A stretch of DNA of 64,000 nucleotides from Tritrichomonas musculus (GCA_039105265.1 JAPFFF010000021.1:1054001-1118000), one strand, 5' to 3'. Positions 1 through 10,123 are shown, numbered from the stretch's first letter. Numbers and translations are program-made. The notes: generated by a model not told the origin, from the letters alone.

Positions 1-2
1 CA

Positions 3-500
3 AAGAAAAAAGCAAAAGTTAAAGATATCAATAAAAATGATTGTTTATATTTGTATGATCCGGGAATTGAATGCGATAAATTATCAGCTGGTGAATTCAA
101 AAACATACCTTTCTCTGATTTTCTCTATAAAACCAGTCTTCAAGTAATCAAATCAATTAAATTAAGAAATGATATTCTTGAAGGACTTCAAAAGCAGAGC
201 AATTTGTCACAAATACTTTTACTAGGTTATAAGCTTTGTGATAAAAAACTTATTGAGTTCGCAATTAAAAACATAGATGAAAAGACAGCTTCTGTTTCTT
301 ATTTGAATGAAATCATCCTTATGAAGCTCTCAATTGACGGCCAATTTAAAGTATTAGAAAAAATTCCAAAAATTAAGGGATTGGAAAAGAATTCTTTTTT
401 ACAAGGAAATGCATTCCCTTTAATTGCATCTTTATATAAGGCAATTCAGAAAAATAATTTGAGTTTTCAGAAAAAAGAAGAATTGAATTCTCAATCCTAA
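3..500 (+). CDS. C-terminal part of an unrecognised host protein
   Basis: The frame is open from the window edge to a stop at 498-500, so this is the end of a gene that starts outside the window. About 165 residues are visible. They are mostly helical in character, rich in Leu, Ile and Lys, and end in a polar Lys/Gln/Ser tail, with no catalytic motif. The run of short amphipathic helices loosely recalls the C-terminal helical domain of VPS16-type trafficking proteins, but I could not anchor that to a motif and do not assign it. The codon use is AT-rich like the other host genes here. The next gene ends on the opposite strand at 605, so the two converge. Confidence 0.55.
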   Translation, partial: KKKAKVKDINKNDCLYLYDPGIECDKLSAGEFKNIPFSDFLYKTSLQVIKSIKLRNDILEGLQKQSNLSQILLLGYKLCDKKLIEFAIKNIDEKTASVSYLNEIILMKLSIDGQFKVLEKIPKIKGLEKNSFLQGNAFPLIASLYKAIQKNNLSFQKKEELNSQS

Positions 501-937
501 TCAGTTTTTTTTAAAGTTTTAAGAATCGATTAAATGTTGGAAATCATCGATTCTAATATTGCATTGTTAGTTTCAATTTCAATAAATATTGAATATGATG
601 TTAATTAATAAAGATTATAAGAATACTCTTGCATTATGTTGTTTTGAAATCCAATTAAACCCGCATTAGTTCTACTTTTAAAAATTTGAAAATCATTTCT
701 ATGTTGATTCATTGGATAATCACCAATTGTAGCCGTATAATTCAAAGGGAAAAATAAATTTGAATTATCAAGCTTCGGTAATAAAATAATATTGCATTTT
801 GAATTACTTTTCATGCAATCTATTGCAAGATAATTATAAATTTAATAGAAACATATTGCAAGAGAGATTGTGCCGCAGCTTTTTGAGAGAACTAATAGAA
901 AAAAATAAGAAGAAAATGTAGAATAATATTTACTGAG

Positions 938-2563
938 GGCTGAATGTAGAAGTATTGAATTTTCGTGCCTGCTTTTTGAAAGGGGGTGTGCAAATATCAT
1001 CAGAAAAAAAATTGAATAAGGACGATCAAAATCGACCAAATAAATACACAAAACCAAAATTGAATTAAAAACGATACAATGATTCAAAAAGTAGAAACGA
1101 TAAGCATTTTTATTATTGTGGCGCCTTTTTTAACAAGAACTCTGGGACTTAGATTTTGAACTTCTTCTGCAGGGATGTTCTCAGTCTATATCTTGGAGGT
1201 TTAGCTTGTGAATTCCTACTGCAGGGGGATTTACCAGCTAAATTTCTGAGATTTAGAAATGTTGAACATTTTTTTGCGAGGAAGCTCATGTTTTAAGCTT
1301 CTGGAACGTAAATTGTGAGATCTTCTGCAGAGATTTCACCATTTAAGCTTCAGATTGACAATTTCAATTTCATCATCGGGATTAAAGTTTTACGGAATAC
1401 AGCTTAGAGATGGAAAATAATAGCTGCTATAATCTATAAACCATTATTTGCTGTGTATTTATTTCTTTTCTTGATTTGGCTTTTAAATGTTGTTTATCAT
1501 TTTTAATTTTTGAGTAATTCATATTAGTTTTTTTTATTCATTGCTTATGCGACTATAAAAATCAAGTTAATAACATTCTTTAAATTAACTTTTAATGATT
1601 ATATTATTAGAATTCTCTTCTACTTAATAATGATTTCATATAATATTAATAAGCATTACTATTTCGATTATTTTTTCATAAAAATTGCTTAATGGTTAAA
1701 GAATAAAATACTTTGGTTCGATTGACTTCATGACGCTTTTTTTTTTTTGCCAATATTTATTTTAAAAATATGGATAATGGCTTAAAAGTTCTATAAATCA
1801 AATACAACAAATGCTCAAAAAGATTTAATAATGAAGAATTAAACAAAAAATAAAATGCAATTTTTATTTATGTATCATCATTTAAAAAATATTAAAATTA
1901 TTGTATAAATGAATGAGCTAGTGAAAGGAATAAGCATTTTTAGAACTTATCGAGAGCAAAATAGTCAATTTAGTTATTTATTTGGAGGATTATTTAAAAA
2001 AGATATTAAATAATTATTAAATATAAATAAGCAACTCATGATAAAAACAGCAAATTATAGTTCATGGACTAAAGCAGCTATTATTTTCCATCTCTAAGCT
2101 GTATTCCGTAAAACTTTAATCCCGATGATGAAATTGAAATTGTCAATCTGAAGCTTAAATGGTGAAATCTCTGCAGAAGATCTCACAATTTACGTTCCAG
2201 AAGCTTAAAACATGAGCTTCCTCGCAAAAAAATGTTCAACATTTCTAAATCTCAGAAATTTAGCTGGTAAATCCCCCTGCAGTAGGAATTCACAAGCTAA
2301 ACCTCCAAGATATAGACTGAGAACATCCCTGCAGAAGAAGTTCAAAATCTAAGTCCCAGAGTTCTTGTTAAAAAAGGCGCCACAATAATAAAAATGCTTA
2401 TCGTTTCTACTTTTTGAATCATTGTATCGTTTTTAATTCAATTTTGGTTTTGTGTATTTATTTGGTCGATTTTGATCGTCCTTATTCAATTTTTTTTCTG
2501 ATGATATTTGCACACCCCCTTTCAAAAAGCAGGCACGAAAATTCAATACTTCTACATTGAGCC
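938..2563. mobile_element. Non-autonomous fold-back MULE (Mutator-like)
   Basis: Two inverted arms of about 490 bp (938-1428 and 2073-2563) surround 644 bp without a gene. The ends read GGCTGAATGTAGAAG and, reverse-complemented from the right, GGCTCAATGTAGAAG. A perfect 9-bp duplication, TTTACTGAG, sits at 929-937 and 2564-2572. Long inverted repeats with a 9-bp duplication are typical of Mutator-like elements. The GGCTGAA start also matches the right end of the autonomous MULE at 52073-56308. The arms are almost identical, so insertion is recent. The open frames in the arms are by-products of the repeat. Confidence 0.85.
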
Positions 2564-2584
2564 TTTACTGAGACTATTCATGTT

Positions 2585-2691
2585 AAAAAAAATGCATCTT
2601 TTTATGTTACATAATTTTTACCGATCCTTCCTTTTGATGTAAGTCTCGGTAAAAATTATGTAAAAATATAAAAAGATGCATCAATTTTTTT
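2585..2691. repeat. Perfect-core hairpin beside the MULE
   Basis: Arms 2585-2623 and 2647-2691 are near-complementary, both containing ATGCATCTTTTTAT or its complement and ACATAATTTTTACCG, around a 23-bp loop. It lies inside the small element at 821-2791 and may be an internal part of it or a separate tiny insertion. No coding content. Confidence 0.6.
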
Positions 2692-3490
2692 ATTTACATA
2701 AATATTCTCAAAATATTATTCTCCATTTTTCTCCTATTTTTTCTTTCATTTAGTTCTCTCAAAAAGCTGAGGCACAATCTCTCTTGCAAAAACTTTTCAT
2801 GCAATCAATTCTTTTTTCAATTTTATGATAACCGTCAATATTCAAAGTTTTTTCATTATCAGATGGATAACTTAATAATTTACAGCTTCCATTGGCCAGT
2901 TTCTCCATTTCTGAATTAGATGATTTTGAAAATGAAAAATAAATGTCTTTATTTGTTTGATTGAAAAGCATACATGGTGCAAAAATGACAATTTTTCTTT
3001 TTTTAGTTTGTTTTATTTTAAATGCAATGTCTTTTGAAATTGGAATAATTGTATTGCATTCAGTTATATGTCACTGATATTAATGTTTGTATCACTGAAA
3101 AAAATATTTATTTTTATGAGAAGGAACAATATATTTGTGATTAGGACTTAATTCATAATGTAATTTTAATTTGCTATTAATTAAAATAAAAATAAATATA
3201 TATATTGAAATATATTTTGCTATGAATTGATAACAAAAGATTAATAACAATTGTTTTACAATCATTTTGATACCCTTTCAAATCTTCCTTTTTTAGAATT
3301 GCAGGGACGATCAAAATAAACGTACATGTCATATCAACTTTTTCTTAGTATGGTGAAAAATAAAAAGTGACATATAAATAATAATAAAATGGCTGACCTT
3401 TTTTTCAACTTTTCTAGCTCTTAGATTCAATGATTTTCATTGTTTATTATTCAATAAGAATTTATATGACTAATATATACTCTTTGTTAT

Positions 3491-3992
3491 TCATAATTTT
3501 CAACTTTTCAAACTCAATTTCAATATCTCAATAATCAAGTCCCCGCTGGGCACAAGGACAATTTCAACGTTATTTACTTGTTCTCTCAATCATTCTAAAC
3601 CGCTCATTCTTCATAATTTTCAACTTTTCAAACTTAATTTCAACATCTCAATAATCAAGTCCCCGCTGAGCACAAGAGCAATTTCAACGTTATTTACTTG
3701 TTCTCTCAATCATTTTAAGCGGCTTTTTATTCCCAATTTTCAACTTTTCAAACTCAATTTCAATATCTCAATAATCAAGTCCCCGCTGAGCACAAGAACA
3801 ATTTCAACGTTATTTACTTTTTCTCCCAATCATTCTAAACCGCTCATTCTTCATAATTTTCAACTTTTCAAACTCAATTTCAACATCTCAATAATCAAGT
3901 CCCCGCTGGGCACAAGAGCAATTTCAACGTTATTTACTTGTTCTCTCAATCATTTTAAGCGGCTTTTTATTCCCAATTTTCAAATTTTCTGA
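3491..3992 (+). repeat. 120-bp tandem repeat, about 4.2 copies, with alternating unit types
   Basis: Units start at 3491, 3611, 3731, 3851 and (partial) 3971 at an exact 120-bp spacing, each containing AATCAAGTCCCCGCTG. The ends alternate between CATTCTAAACCGCTCATTC and CATTTTAAGCGGCTTTTT, so the true period is a 240-bp pair. This implies that the dimer was amplified after the two unit types diverged. No open frame spans it. Confidence 0.9.
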
Positions 3993-4764
3993 TTCATAAT
4001 CAGCATCTTATCAATTATTTTCTTTACTTGACTATTAGAACAACCAAAAAATATTTATATGTATAAATAAAAAAATCAAAAAGCTTTAAATGCTATTTCT
4101 TTGTGATATATTTTTATTTTTTAGTAAAATTATGTAAATTATTTATCCAAAATTTGTAATAATGATGCTTGTTATTTGATCACAAATATTTATTTATTTT
4201 TGAAGTTCAAATAGTACATATCAAGGTGCACTTTGAGTTCAGATTGTTTTTCTGTTTTAATATAATAAACATAAAACCGAAAGTTGAAAAGAGAAAGTAT
4301 CTTATTTTATTTTTTATTATGAGTATGATAATTTGATATAACTCTTTGGACGAGCGGGGACTTAGTTTTAGAGATTTATTGAAGTAAAAAAACAAACTTT
4401 TTCTGATGTAATTTGGTCGCAAATCTCATGCAATGCCTGATTGATAATAAAATTATTAATTTTTAATTTAAATCATAAAATGAAATATATTAGTAAAAAT
4501 AATAATAACTGCATATCAAAAATCAAATAAAATCAAAACTAAGCTTTGATTTTGTATTTTTGAAGATATGCTGAAAAACTTCAAAAAACAGATTTTCATG
4601 AAAGTAAATTATTCTATAAGAGTATATTATTATTAGTTTAATTTTTGAATTTTAAGTCATTCCCATAATTATATATTGAGATAAAATAAAAACAAAATCA
4701 ACCATGAACGAACTTTTTGAAAGAAAAAAATTTATTTATGCAATTTGCCTCAAAAAAACAGAAG
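3993..4764. other. Intergenic host DNA, no gene recognised
   Basis: AT-rich sequence up to the Polinton target site. A short stretch near 4345-4380 (GAGCGGGGACTTAG) is an inverted, diverged match to the tandem repeat unit upstream. Nothing else is supportable. Confidence 0.5.
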
Positions 4765-4770
4765 TTCATA

Positions 4771-4977
4771 AGTAGTATAGTATAGGCGGTGTCTCATACT
4801 TCGCCACCGCCTACACTGCTCGCCACCAAGCTCAGGTACGCCTTCGCTTGGGTCTCGCTACCCGGCCAAATACCCTCTGAAAACCTATCGTAAGTACACA
4901 CTCTCTACTTTCACTATTCCCCCAATGTCATTTCCAAGGTATGGAGTAGTTTTTGAATTCTACACCCGAAAAAATAT
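4771..4977 (+). repeat. Left terminal inverted repeat of the Polinton (207 bp)
   Basis: Matches the complement of 42438-42644 with two mismatches. It is unusually GC-rich for the window and contains a terminal stem (GGCGGTG...CACCGCC) followed by a second stem (CCAAGC...GCTTGG) around TCAGGTACGCCTTC. The second stem and loop recur in the inner element's ends. The first gene begins about 20 bp inside it. Confidence 0.95.
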
Positions 4978-4997
4978 TGAGATATAGGTATTTTATT

Positions 4998-6323
4998 ATG
5001 ATTAAAATGTATCCAACACTTAATCCGGCAGAAGAACCAACACCTATACCAATTGAATATGTATATTTTTTAGAAGATGGGGAACGAGATATAAGTAAAC
5101 CAAATCGATATTACTTTAATTTTCCTCAAGAATGGTGTACTTCAAATAGAGGGGAATCAATTGTAGGCGTGAGAAGAATTTTCATGTTGGCTAGAAGTAG
5201 AAAAATAGAATTCACGCTTGGAGTTAGAAAATATTGACGAAACGAATTTGATAAACTTAAACATGATAATCCCCAATTTTCATATGAACAATTATTTTAC
5301 CATCTTGAAGATGAACAAAAGAGTGAGGTATTCATAAATATAAATTCTTGGCTAAATAGAGAAAATGATTTACGAGAAATATGGAATGATATGAGAGCTG
5401 CTATTGAGGCAAAATTTGCAGAGTTTAATATTGGTGCGGATATAATCAATAAAGAACACAATTTTAATTTAGATAACCAAGAACTAAAATTAAGCACAAA
5501 ATATTCTAATTTAGTTACTGAATATCAAGATTTGCAAAAAGTAATAGAAGACCTCACAAATCAAATATTTAATGAGAAAGATGACACAGTTAAAGCTGAG
5601 CTACAAGAAGAATTAGATAAAAAGAATGAAGAAGATAAAATGAATATAAACCTCAGACGCAATGTTCAAAAAGAAATGGAAAAAATAAGAGAAGAAATCA
5701 AGCTAAGTGAACAGAAACCTACATTTATTGAAGAAAAAGAAGGACTAAGACAAAGAGATGTACAAACAGATGGTTATTATAATTATTCGGAGAATCATTT
5801 TACAGAAATATTCTATTCACCAACTAATGGAGAGATACTTCAAGGCAGTAAATATAAAAACTATTATGTTGACCTATCAATAAGTTTTAGAGTCAGACCA
5901 CCAAATAATAAATCACCATATAGACGATATGATTTTAATGATGTATTCAATATAGGTTATGAAGATTTTAATAATAACCCATGGGATTATATGGATCCTG
6001 AAAAACCTGTCAAGGATAAAGATGGGAATATTATTAGATATGAAGGGAAATGGATGAGGGAAATAAAGTTTAAAAATGTTTGGGATAGACATTCGTGTTC
6101 AATATACTCTTCATTAGCTGAGCAGTCAAATAAATATTATTTAGGCAATAGTCAAATAGACTTTTACCCAATCAAGTACTTCAAGCTAAACTCAACAGAT
6201 CAAAGATTTTGGGTAGAATTCAATTCAGGGCGTCATAATAATATTCCTGTTCTGGTACCAAACAATGAATCATTTGTCATTGAAATGCAATTATTACCAT
6301 TTAAGAAGATGCTTTACATTTAA
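4998..6323 (+). pseudogene. Polinton protein of unknown function, structural type; broken
   Basis: First gene inside the left repeat, read rightward and ending 11 bp before the integrase start. The region appears broken once. The middle is a long charged coiled coil (Lys/Glu/Gln heptads around 5500-5700). The C-terminal third is rich in aromatic residues and beta-type stretches, with WDRHSCSIYSSLAEQSN and a closing EMQLLPFKKMLYI. A coiled coil plus beta-rich C-terminal domain next to the integrase suggests a virion component, but I cannot name a family. Confidence 0.5.
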
Positions 6324-6334
6324 GACTAATTTAA

Positions 6335-7420
6335 ATGAACAAAAAGCATTTTAAAACAATTAATGAGCTTCATTCTTTTTTTCCTTGGAGATCTGCCTCT
6401 AAATTTGTTCCACTCGCAAAACGATATGGATTCACAGAAGAAGCCGCATTAGATTATTTAAGGAAGATAGTACATTATGTAAAGGTACCAAAGGCAAAGT
6501 TTATGAATATCTATTCTAAACACTCTGGAGGATATCAAATGGACACATTCATCAATGATAAGACAAAGGATGGTCTCAACTATTTGATGCTAATTAATAT
6601 TAACACAAGAAAAGCATATTGTTATCCAATGAAGGGGAAAGGTGCAAAAGAGGTAGCCCAGGCATTAAATAAATTTTTTGAGGACGAGCCAGATGTCTAT
6701 TCGATAACATCAGATCAGGATGCTGCTTACTTGTCCAATGATGTATTACAGTTGATGAAGACCAAAAATATTGTTTACACTACTACCGAGGATAATAATC
6801 ATAATGTACTAGGTATCATAAATAGGTTCATGAGAACGATTAGAGACATGGTAGGCGAGAACAGGTTCATCAATGAGAAAGAAATGGATAGTTTAATAGA
6901 TTCATACAACAATTCTCCCCACAGATCATTGGACTATAAGATACCAAACGAGATGACAGAGAAAGATGAAAAAGAATATGTAAAAACCAAGTCGCAAAAC
7001 AATCCATATGACTTTAAACCAAATGATAGAGTTAGAATTATTCAAGCCAAGGAGCCATTTTCGAAGCGCAGGAACAAGGTAAGCAAGGAAGCATATATAG
7101 TTGATTCAAAGGCTGGTAACCAATTTATAATTAAGTCCAAAGATGAGTCAATAGACAAACTCCCTGGTTATAGGTTAATCAAGACACAAAACAAAAATAT
7201 TGCTCAAACACTTAAGGGAGGCAAGAGAGGTATTGTGGAGAAGATTATTTCTTATGATACAACAAAGAACAAATATAAAATTAAATACAGCGAAGGTACA
7301 GAAGACATCATACCGGCTAAAAATTTACGAGAAGGTGCTCCAACAAAGCTATCTAATCTTGAAGTGGATTACTGGTCAAAGAAGAAAAATATACCCAACA
7401 ATATAAAGAAATGGATTTAA
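6335..7420 (+). CDS. Retroviral-type (rve/RNase H fold) integrase of the Polinton
   Basis: 361 residues. An N-terminal helical region is followed by the integrase core, where acidic residues stand in YQMDTFI (about residue 69) and ITSDQDAAYL (about 126), then NRFMRTIRD and SYNNSPHRSLDYKIPNEM, typical of rve cores. The C-terminal part is an SH3/chromo-like basic domain (KYKIKYSEGTEDIIPAKNL), used in this family to bind DNA or chromatin. The enzyme joins the element's ends to target DNA in the nucleus. It ends 10 bp before the ATPase start, in a rightward run of structural genes. Confidence 0.9.
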   Translation: MNKKHFKTINELHSFFPWRSASKFVPLAKRYGFTEEAALDYLRKIVHYVKVPKAKFMNIYSKHSGGYQMDTFINDKTKDGLNYLMLININTRKAYCYPMKGKGAKEVAQALNKFFEDEPDVYSITSDQDAAYLSNDVLQLMKTKNIVYTTTEDNNHNVLGIINRFMRTIRDMVGENRFINEKEMDSLIDSYNNSPHRSLDYKIPNEMTEKDEKEYVKTKSQNNPYDFKPNDRVRIIQAKEPFSKRRNKVSKEAYIVDSKAGNQFIIKSKDESIDKLPGYRLIKTQNKNIAQTLKGGKRGIVEKIISYDTTKNKYKIKYSEGTEDIIPAKNLREGAPTKLSNLEVDYWSKKKNIPNNIKKWI

Positions 7421-7430
7421 CCACAAATAA

Positions 7431-8288
7431 ATGTCTAAACAAATAATGAAAGAAGTGGAATCCTTAATCCAAAAGACAATGAAGAAGAACCAGAAAGAGA
7501 TAGAGGGAGCATTGATGAAGCCATTACATCCTTCCTATCCTTTTAGTACGAATGGAATTTATTTTCTTATTGGTAAACCAGGTGCAGGTAAGAGTTATTG
7601 GTTGTGGAAACACATACTAATTACTGAACGTCTATTTAAGCATCCGTACTATCAAAAAATAATATTTTGCTCAAGTTCTGGAAAAGCAGACAAAACGGCT
7701 GAGGCAATGAGTAAAGAGGTAAAGACACCAATAGTATATCTTAATGAAGCCCAATTGATGGATTACCTAAAGAAACACCTCAAAAGAAAAATAAAATATT
7801 ATGCAATGGTTAAACATGTATTATCAAAAATGAAGGAAACAAATGAAGAAATGCAGAGACTTATAAACAAGCACTCCCTCCAAGAAATAAATGATAGAAT
7901 AGTATATATAGCCAATAAGTTAGTAAAATACCAAACATCATCTTACCCATATAACACACTAATAATATTGGATGACTGTGCAGGAAGCGATTTGTTAACA
8001 CATAATAATACAGAATTCCTTAGACTATTAACCAAGACAAGACATTATAATATTACCTGCATCATGGCTATTCAGACAATCAGATTTGTACACATAAATG
8101 CAAAAAGATTGGCCACGGATATCATATGCTATAGTGGATACTCAGAAGAAGATTTTACTTCCTTGCTTCAACAAACAAATAACAACCTTAATATCAAGAA
8201 GACGGTAAAAGAATATTTACAGCATAGAGATCTTCATGACAGATTCGTATGCAATATTACCGCAAATAAGTATTACTTTGAAAAGTAG
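7431..8288 (+). CDS. Packaging ATPase (A32/FtsK-HerA type)
   Basis: 285 residues. Walker A is GKPGAGKSYW near residue 48 and Walker B is NTLIILDDCAGS near 178, followed by LTKTRHYNITCIMAIQT, the sensor region usual in A32-like ATPases. In related viruses this motor pumps DNA into the preformed capsid. It lies between integrase and the core-protein genes, only 10 and 17 bp from them, the usual Maverick neighbourhood. It looks whole. Confidence 0.9.
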   Translation: MSKQIMKEVESLIQKTMKKNQKEIEGALMKPLHPSYPFSTNGIYFLIGKPGAGKSYWLWKHILITERLFKHPYYQKIIFCSSSGKADKTAEAMSKEVKTPIVYLNEAQLMDYLKKHLKRKIKYYAMVKHVLSKMKETNEEMQRLINKHSLQEINDRIVYIANKLVKYQTSSYPYNTLIILDDCAGSDLLTHNNTEFLRLLTKTRHYNITCIMAIQTIRFVHINAKRLATDIICYSGYSEEDFTSLLQQTNNNLNIKKTVKEYLQHRDLHDRFVCNITANKYYFEK

Positions 8289-8305
8289 TTTTATTTGTAA
8301 ATTAA

Positions 8306-8806
8306 ATGCCTTCAGGAACAATCGATTCTGGAAAATATATTCAATCTACTACACCAGATTCTGGTGGTGGTACTTTTGGAAAATTTATGAGAGGAGTTAA
8401 AGATGCAACAAATTGGGTTTGGAATAATAAAGCCGAGATAATAAAAACAGGCGGAGAAGCAGTTAAAGATATTGGAGCAACAATAGGGAATCCTATTATA
8501 ATGGCCGCAGGAGCAGGTGCACAGGCAGCAGGTAATGGTTTAGAGAGAATCGAAAACAAAGCTAAAAAAAGTGAGCTCGAACAATTATTAGAGGAAAGGA
8601 ATAGTCGTCTATTCGGAAACAAGCATGTAACATATAGTGATTTTCCACGCATTCATTATGGAAGGAAGCCAACAGCATTATATCAGAAAAGAAATATGTT
8701 TGATGATGGAGAAGAAGCAAAAATAGAACAATTAAAGAGGAAAATAAAGTATCAACAAAGACAGGGCTCGACAAGTAGCAAAAAGAAAAAGAAGTCAAAG
8801 AAGTGA
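8306..8806 (+). CDS. Small basic core-type protein, paralog of the next gene
   Basis: 166 residues. A Gly/Ser N-terminus leads into an amphipathic helix with WVWNNKAEIIKTGGEAVKDIG, a small-residue stretch (IIMAAGAGAQAAGNGLERIENK), the motif FPRIHYGRKP and a Lys-rich tail (KKKKKSKK). The next gene repeats the plan in the same order: WAWDNKSEILKTGGE, NGFERIENK, YPRIHYSRKP and a basic tail. The pair is a tandem duplication that has diverged strongly. The pattern of Gly-rich start, amphipathic Trp helix and basic end recalls adenovirus protein VI or other core/membrane-lytic proteins, but that is a resemblance of plan, not shown homology. Confidence 0.7.
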   Translation: MPSGTIDSGKYIQSTTPDSGGGTFGKFMRGVKDATNWVWNNKAEIIKTGGEAVKDIGATIGNPIIMAAGAGAQAAGNGLERIENKAKKSELEQLLEERNSRLFGNKHVTYSDFPRIHYGRKPTALYQKRNMFDDGEEAKIEQLKRKIKYQQRQGSTSSKKKKKSKK

Positions 8807-8834
8807 GCCAGTAGTCAATTTTGTTTCCAATTAA

Positions 8835-9497
8835 ATGTCTTTTGAGTTATTTAGTATGGGTACAGCTCCTACTCTACGAAGTGATGGGACAGAAGAACCA
8901 ATGGGAGGGATAGGTAATAAGATAACCGATTTAATGCATAATGCGTATAACAAATTAACTGGAAGGAAGTCAAGCGACAATATCAAAACATCAAATGAGA
9001 CTCAAGAAAAATATGTTCCATCTACCCAAAATCTGATGCCACCTCCTGCTCCTGCTCCACCTCCAGTACCACCCTCCATGACACATTCAGAAGGGATAAC
9101 AGGTAAATTCATGAAAAAATTAAATAGTGCATATGACAAAATCACAAATGATGAAGAGGTCAAGAAAACAAAGGAGAGGTTAAAATGGGCATGGGACAAT
9201 AAAAGTGAAATATTAAAAACTGGTGGTGAAATTGCAGAAGCTATAGGTGAAGCAACTGATAATAAATATTTAAAGGCAGGAGCCAAAACAATGAACACAA
9301 TAGGAAATGGTTTTGAGAGAATAGAAAACAAAGATAGAGAACAAAAGTTAGGAGACTTAAATAGAGATATATTAAGTAATTACTATCTAAATTATTTGAA
9401 CTATCCACGTATTCATTATTCAAGAAAGCCGGCTAGCTATAAAATATATCGAAACAAAAAATATTTTATCAAAAGACGAAGAAAAACAAGAAGGTGA
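8835..9497 (+). CDS. Basic core-type protein, second paralog
   Basis: 220 residues. It differs from its upstream paralog by an N-terminal extension with a Pro-rich linker (PPPAPAPPPVPPS, about residues 69-81). After that come GKFMKKLNSAYDKI, WAWDNKSEILKTGGEIAEAIG, NGFERIENK, YPRIHYSRKP and a C-terminal KRRRKTRR. The strongly basic tail suggests DNA contact inside the virion. It starts 28 bp after the previous gene. Confidence 0.7.
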   Translation: MSFELFSMGTAPTLRSDGTEEPMGGIGNKITDLMHNAYNKLTGRKSSDNIKTSNETQEKYVPSTQNLMPPPAPAPPPVPPSMTHSEGITGKFMKKLNSAYDKITNDEEVKKTKERLKWAWDNKSEILKTGGEIAEAIGEATDNKYLKAGAKTMNTIGNGFERIENKDREQKLGDLNRDILSNYYLNYLNYPRIHYSRKPASYKIYRNKKYFIKRRRKTRR

Positions 9498-9546
9498 AAA
9501 CTTGTGCAATAGAAAGTAAATTTAAGCATTTTTTTAAAGCTCATAA

Positions 9547-10092
9547 ATGAGCAAAAGAGTACCACAAAGCAAAAGATTGCAGGTAATACAAAAGTGGCTG
9601 AATGGACGAGAGGATCCAGAATATGAAGTATTTCCTACAAAAAAAGAGGGTAAGTATATTGTTCGCCCACGTAAAGAACCATTAACTAAAACAGAAACGA
9701 TTGAAGAAAAAGCTGTTGGTCAGAATTCCGACCCACCTGAAGAACCAGCAGAAGAAGAGCCCATACCCAAAAAACCAATAATCGAAGAACAGCCAAAAAT
9801 ATATAAACCAAAACAAGTATATGATCCAACAATAAATATAGAAATACTAAACCAATTAAAGCTATTGGGTGAAGAGTTTAAAAACGAAAAGGCAAAGAAA
9901 GAACAGAAGAAAATGATAAAAGATGTAATACAAAAACAAATGAGAAAGCCATATTATCCACAGTTTACTCAGCCACAATACTTCCAAGAACCAAATCAAA
10001 TAGAAGACGAATCCGAAGAGGAACCAATACCAGTAATCCCACCTCAACCTATTCGCAGAAGACGAAATAATATTTTCTCTGATATGATTTAA
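9547..10092 (+). CDS. Capsid-neighbour protein with a homolog in the inner element
   Basis: 181 residues. The N-terminal domain has SKRLQVIQKWLNGREDP, YEVFPTKKEGKYI and RKEPL. The middle is a Pro/Glu-rich linker, then a helix rich in Lys/Glu (about 95-130), and the end is RRRRNNIFSDMI. The gene at 21604-22224 in the inner element has the same plan (TKRLQIINKWLRGIEDP, YEVYPTRKDGKYI, RKEPL ... MMRRNKVFADMI), so the two are homologous end to end. A disordered, charged protein just upstream of the capsid gene could be a scaffold or cement protein; that is inference. Confidence 0.7.
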   Translation: MSKRVPQSKRLQVIQKWLNGREDPEYEVFPTKKEGKYIVRPRKEPLTKTETIEEKAVGQNSDPPEEPAEEEPIPKKPIIEEQPKIYKPKQVYDPTINIEILNQLKLLGEEFKNEKAKKEQKKMIKDVIQKQMRKPYYPQFTQPQYFQEPNQIEDESEEEPIPVIPPQPIRRRRNNIFSDMI

Positions 10093-10123
10093 TTTGCTTT
10101 TATTATTTTTCTCAAAAGAAAAT

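Larger units (their letters stand above)
821..2791. mobile_element. Small inverted-repeat (MITE-like) element, itself carrying a MULE
   Basis: The outer parts, 842-930 and about 2700-2790, are inverted copies of each other at roughly 85 percent, sharing TTGCAAGAGAGATTGTGCC and CAGCTTTTTGAGAGAAC. The whole is flanked by a 15-bp direct repeat, which is unusually long for a target duplication; part of it may be chance. Without the MULE inside it the element is only about 340 bp and has no gene. Superfamily not recognised. It interrupts the host gene at 605-3265. Confidence 0.6.
605..3265 (-). pseudogene. Host gene for a signal-anchored or secreted protein, split by a nested transposon
   Basis: An ATG at 3263-3265 opens a frame whose first 35 residues are strongly hydrophobic, like a signal peptide or membrane anchor. 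The frame continues, apart from a short out-of-frame patch near 3060-3110, to about 2792. There a 15-bp sequence (acttttcatgcaatc on the plus strand) is repeated at 806-820. The frame resumes after the left copy and ends at 605. Removing 821-2791 plus one 15-bp copy takes out 1986 bp, a multiple of three, and the halves join at the shared residues IDCMKS. The part upstream of the insertion and the part downstream thus read as one protein of roughly 220 residues. I do not recognise the family. The patch and the insertion make it a likely pseudogene. Confidence 0.6.

Noticed and set aside
842-1087. 81-aa minus-strand open frame
   Set aside because: It lies across the MULE arm and the end of the small element; no family features.
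1712-1725. A tRNA B-box-like GGTTCGATT
   Set aside because: No A box or cloverleaf could be formed around it, and it lies in the MULE centre.
3060-3110. A possible intron in the signal-anchored host gene
   Set aside because: The out-of-frame patch has no GTAYGT-type start or ACTAACACACAG-type end expected of trichomonad introns; a pair of small frame changes explains it better.
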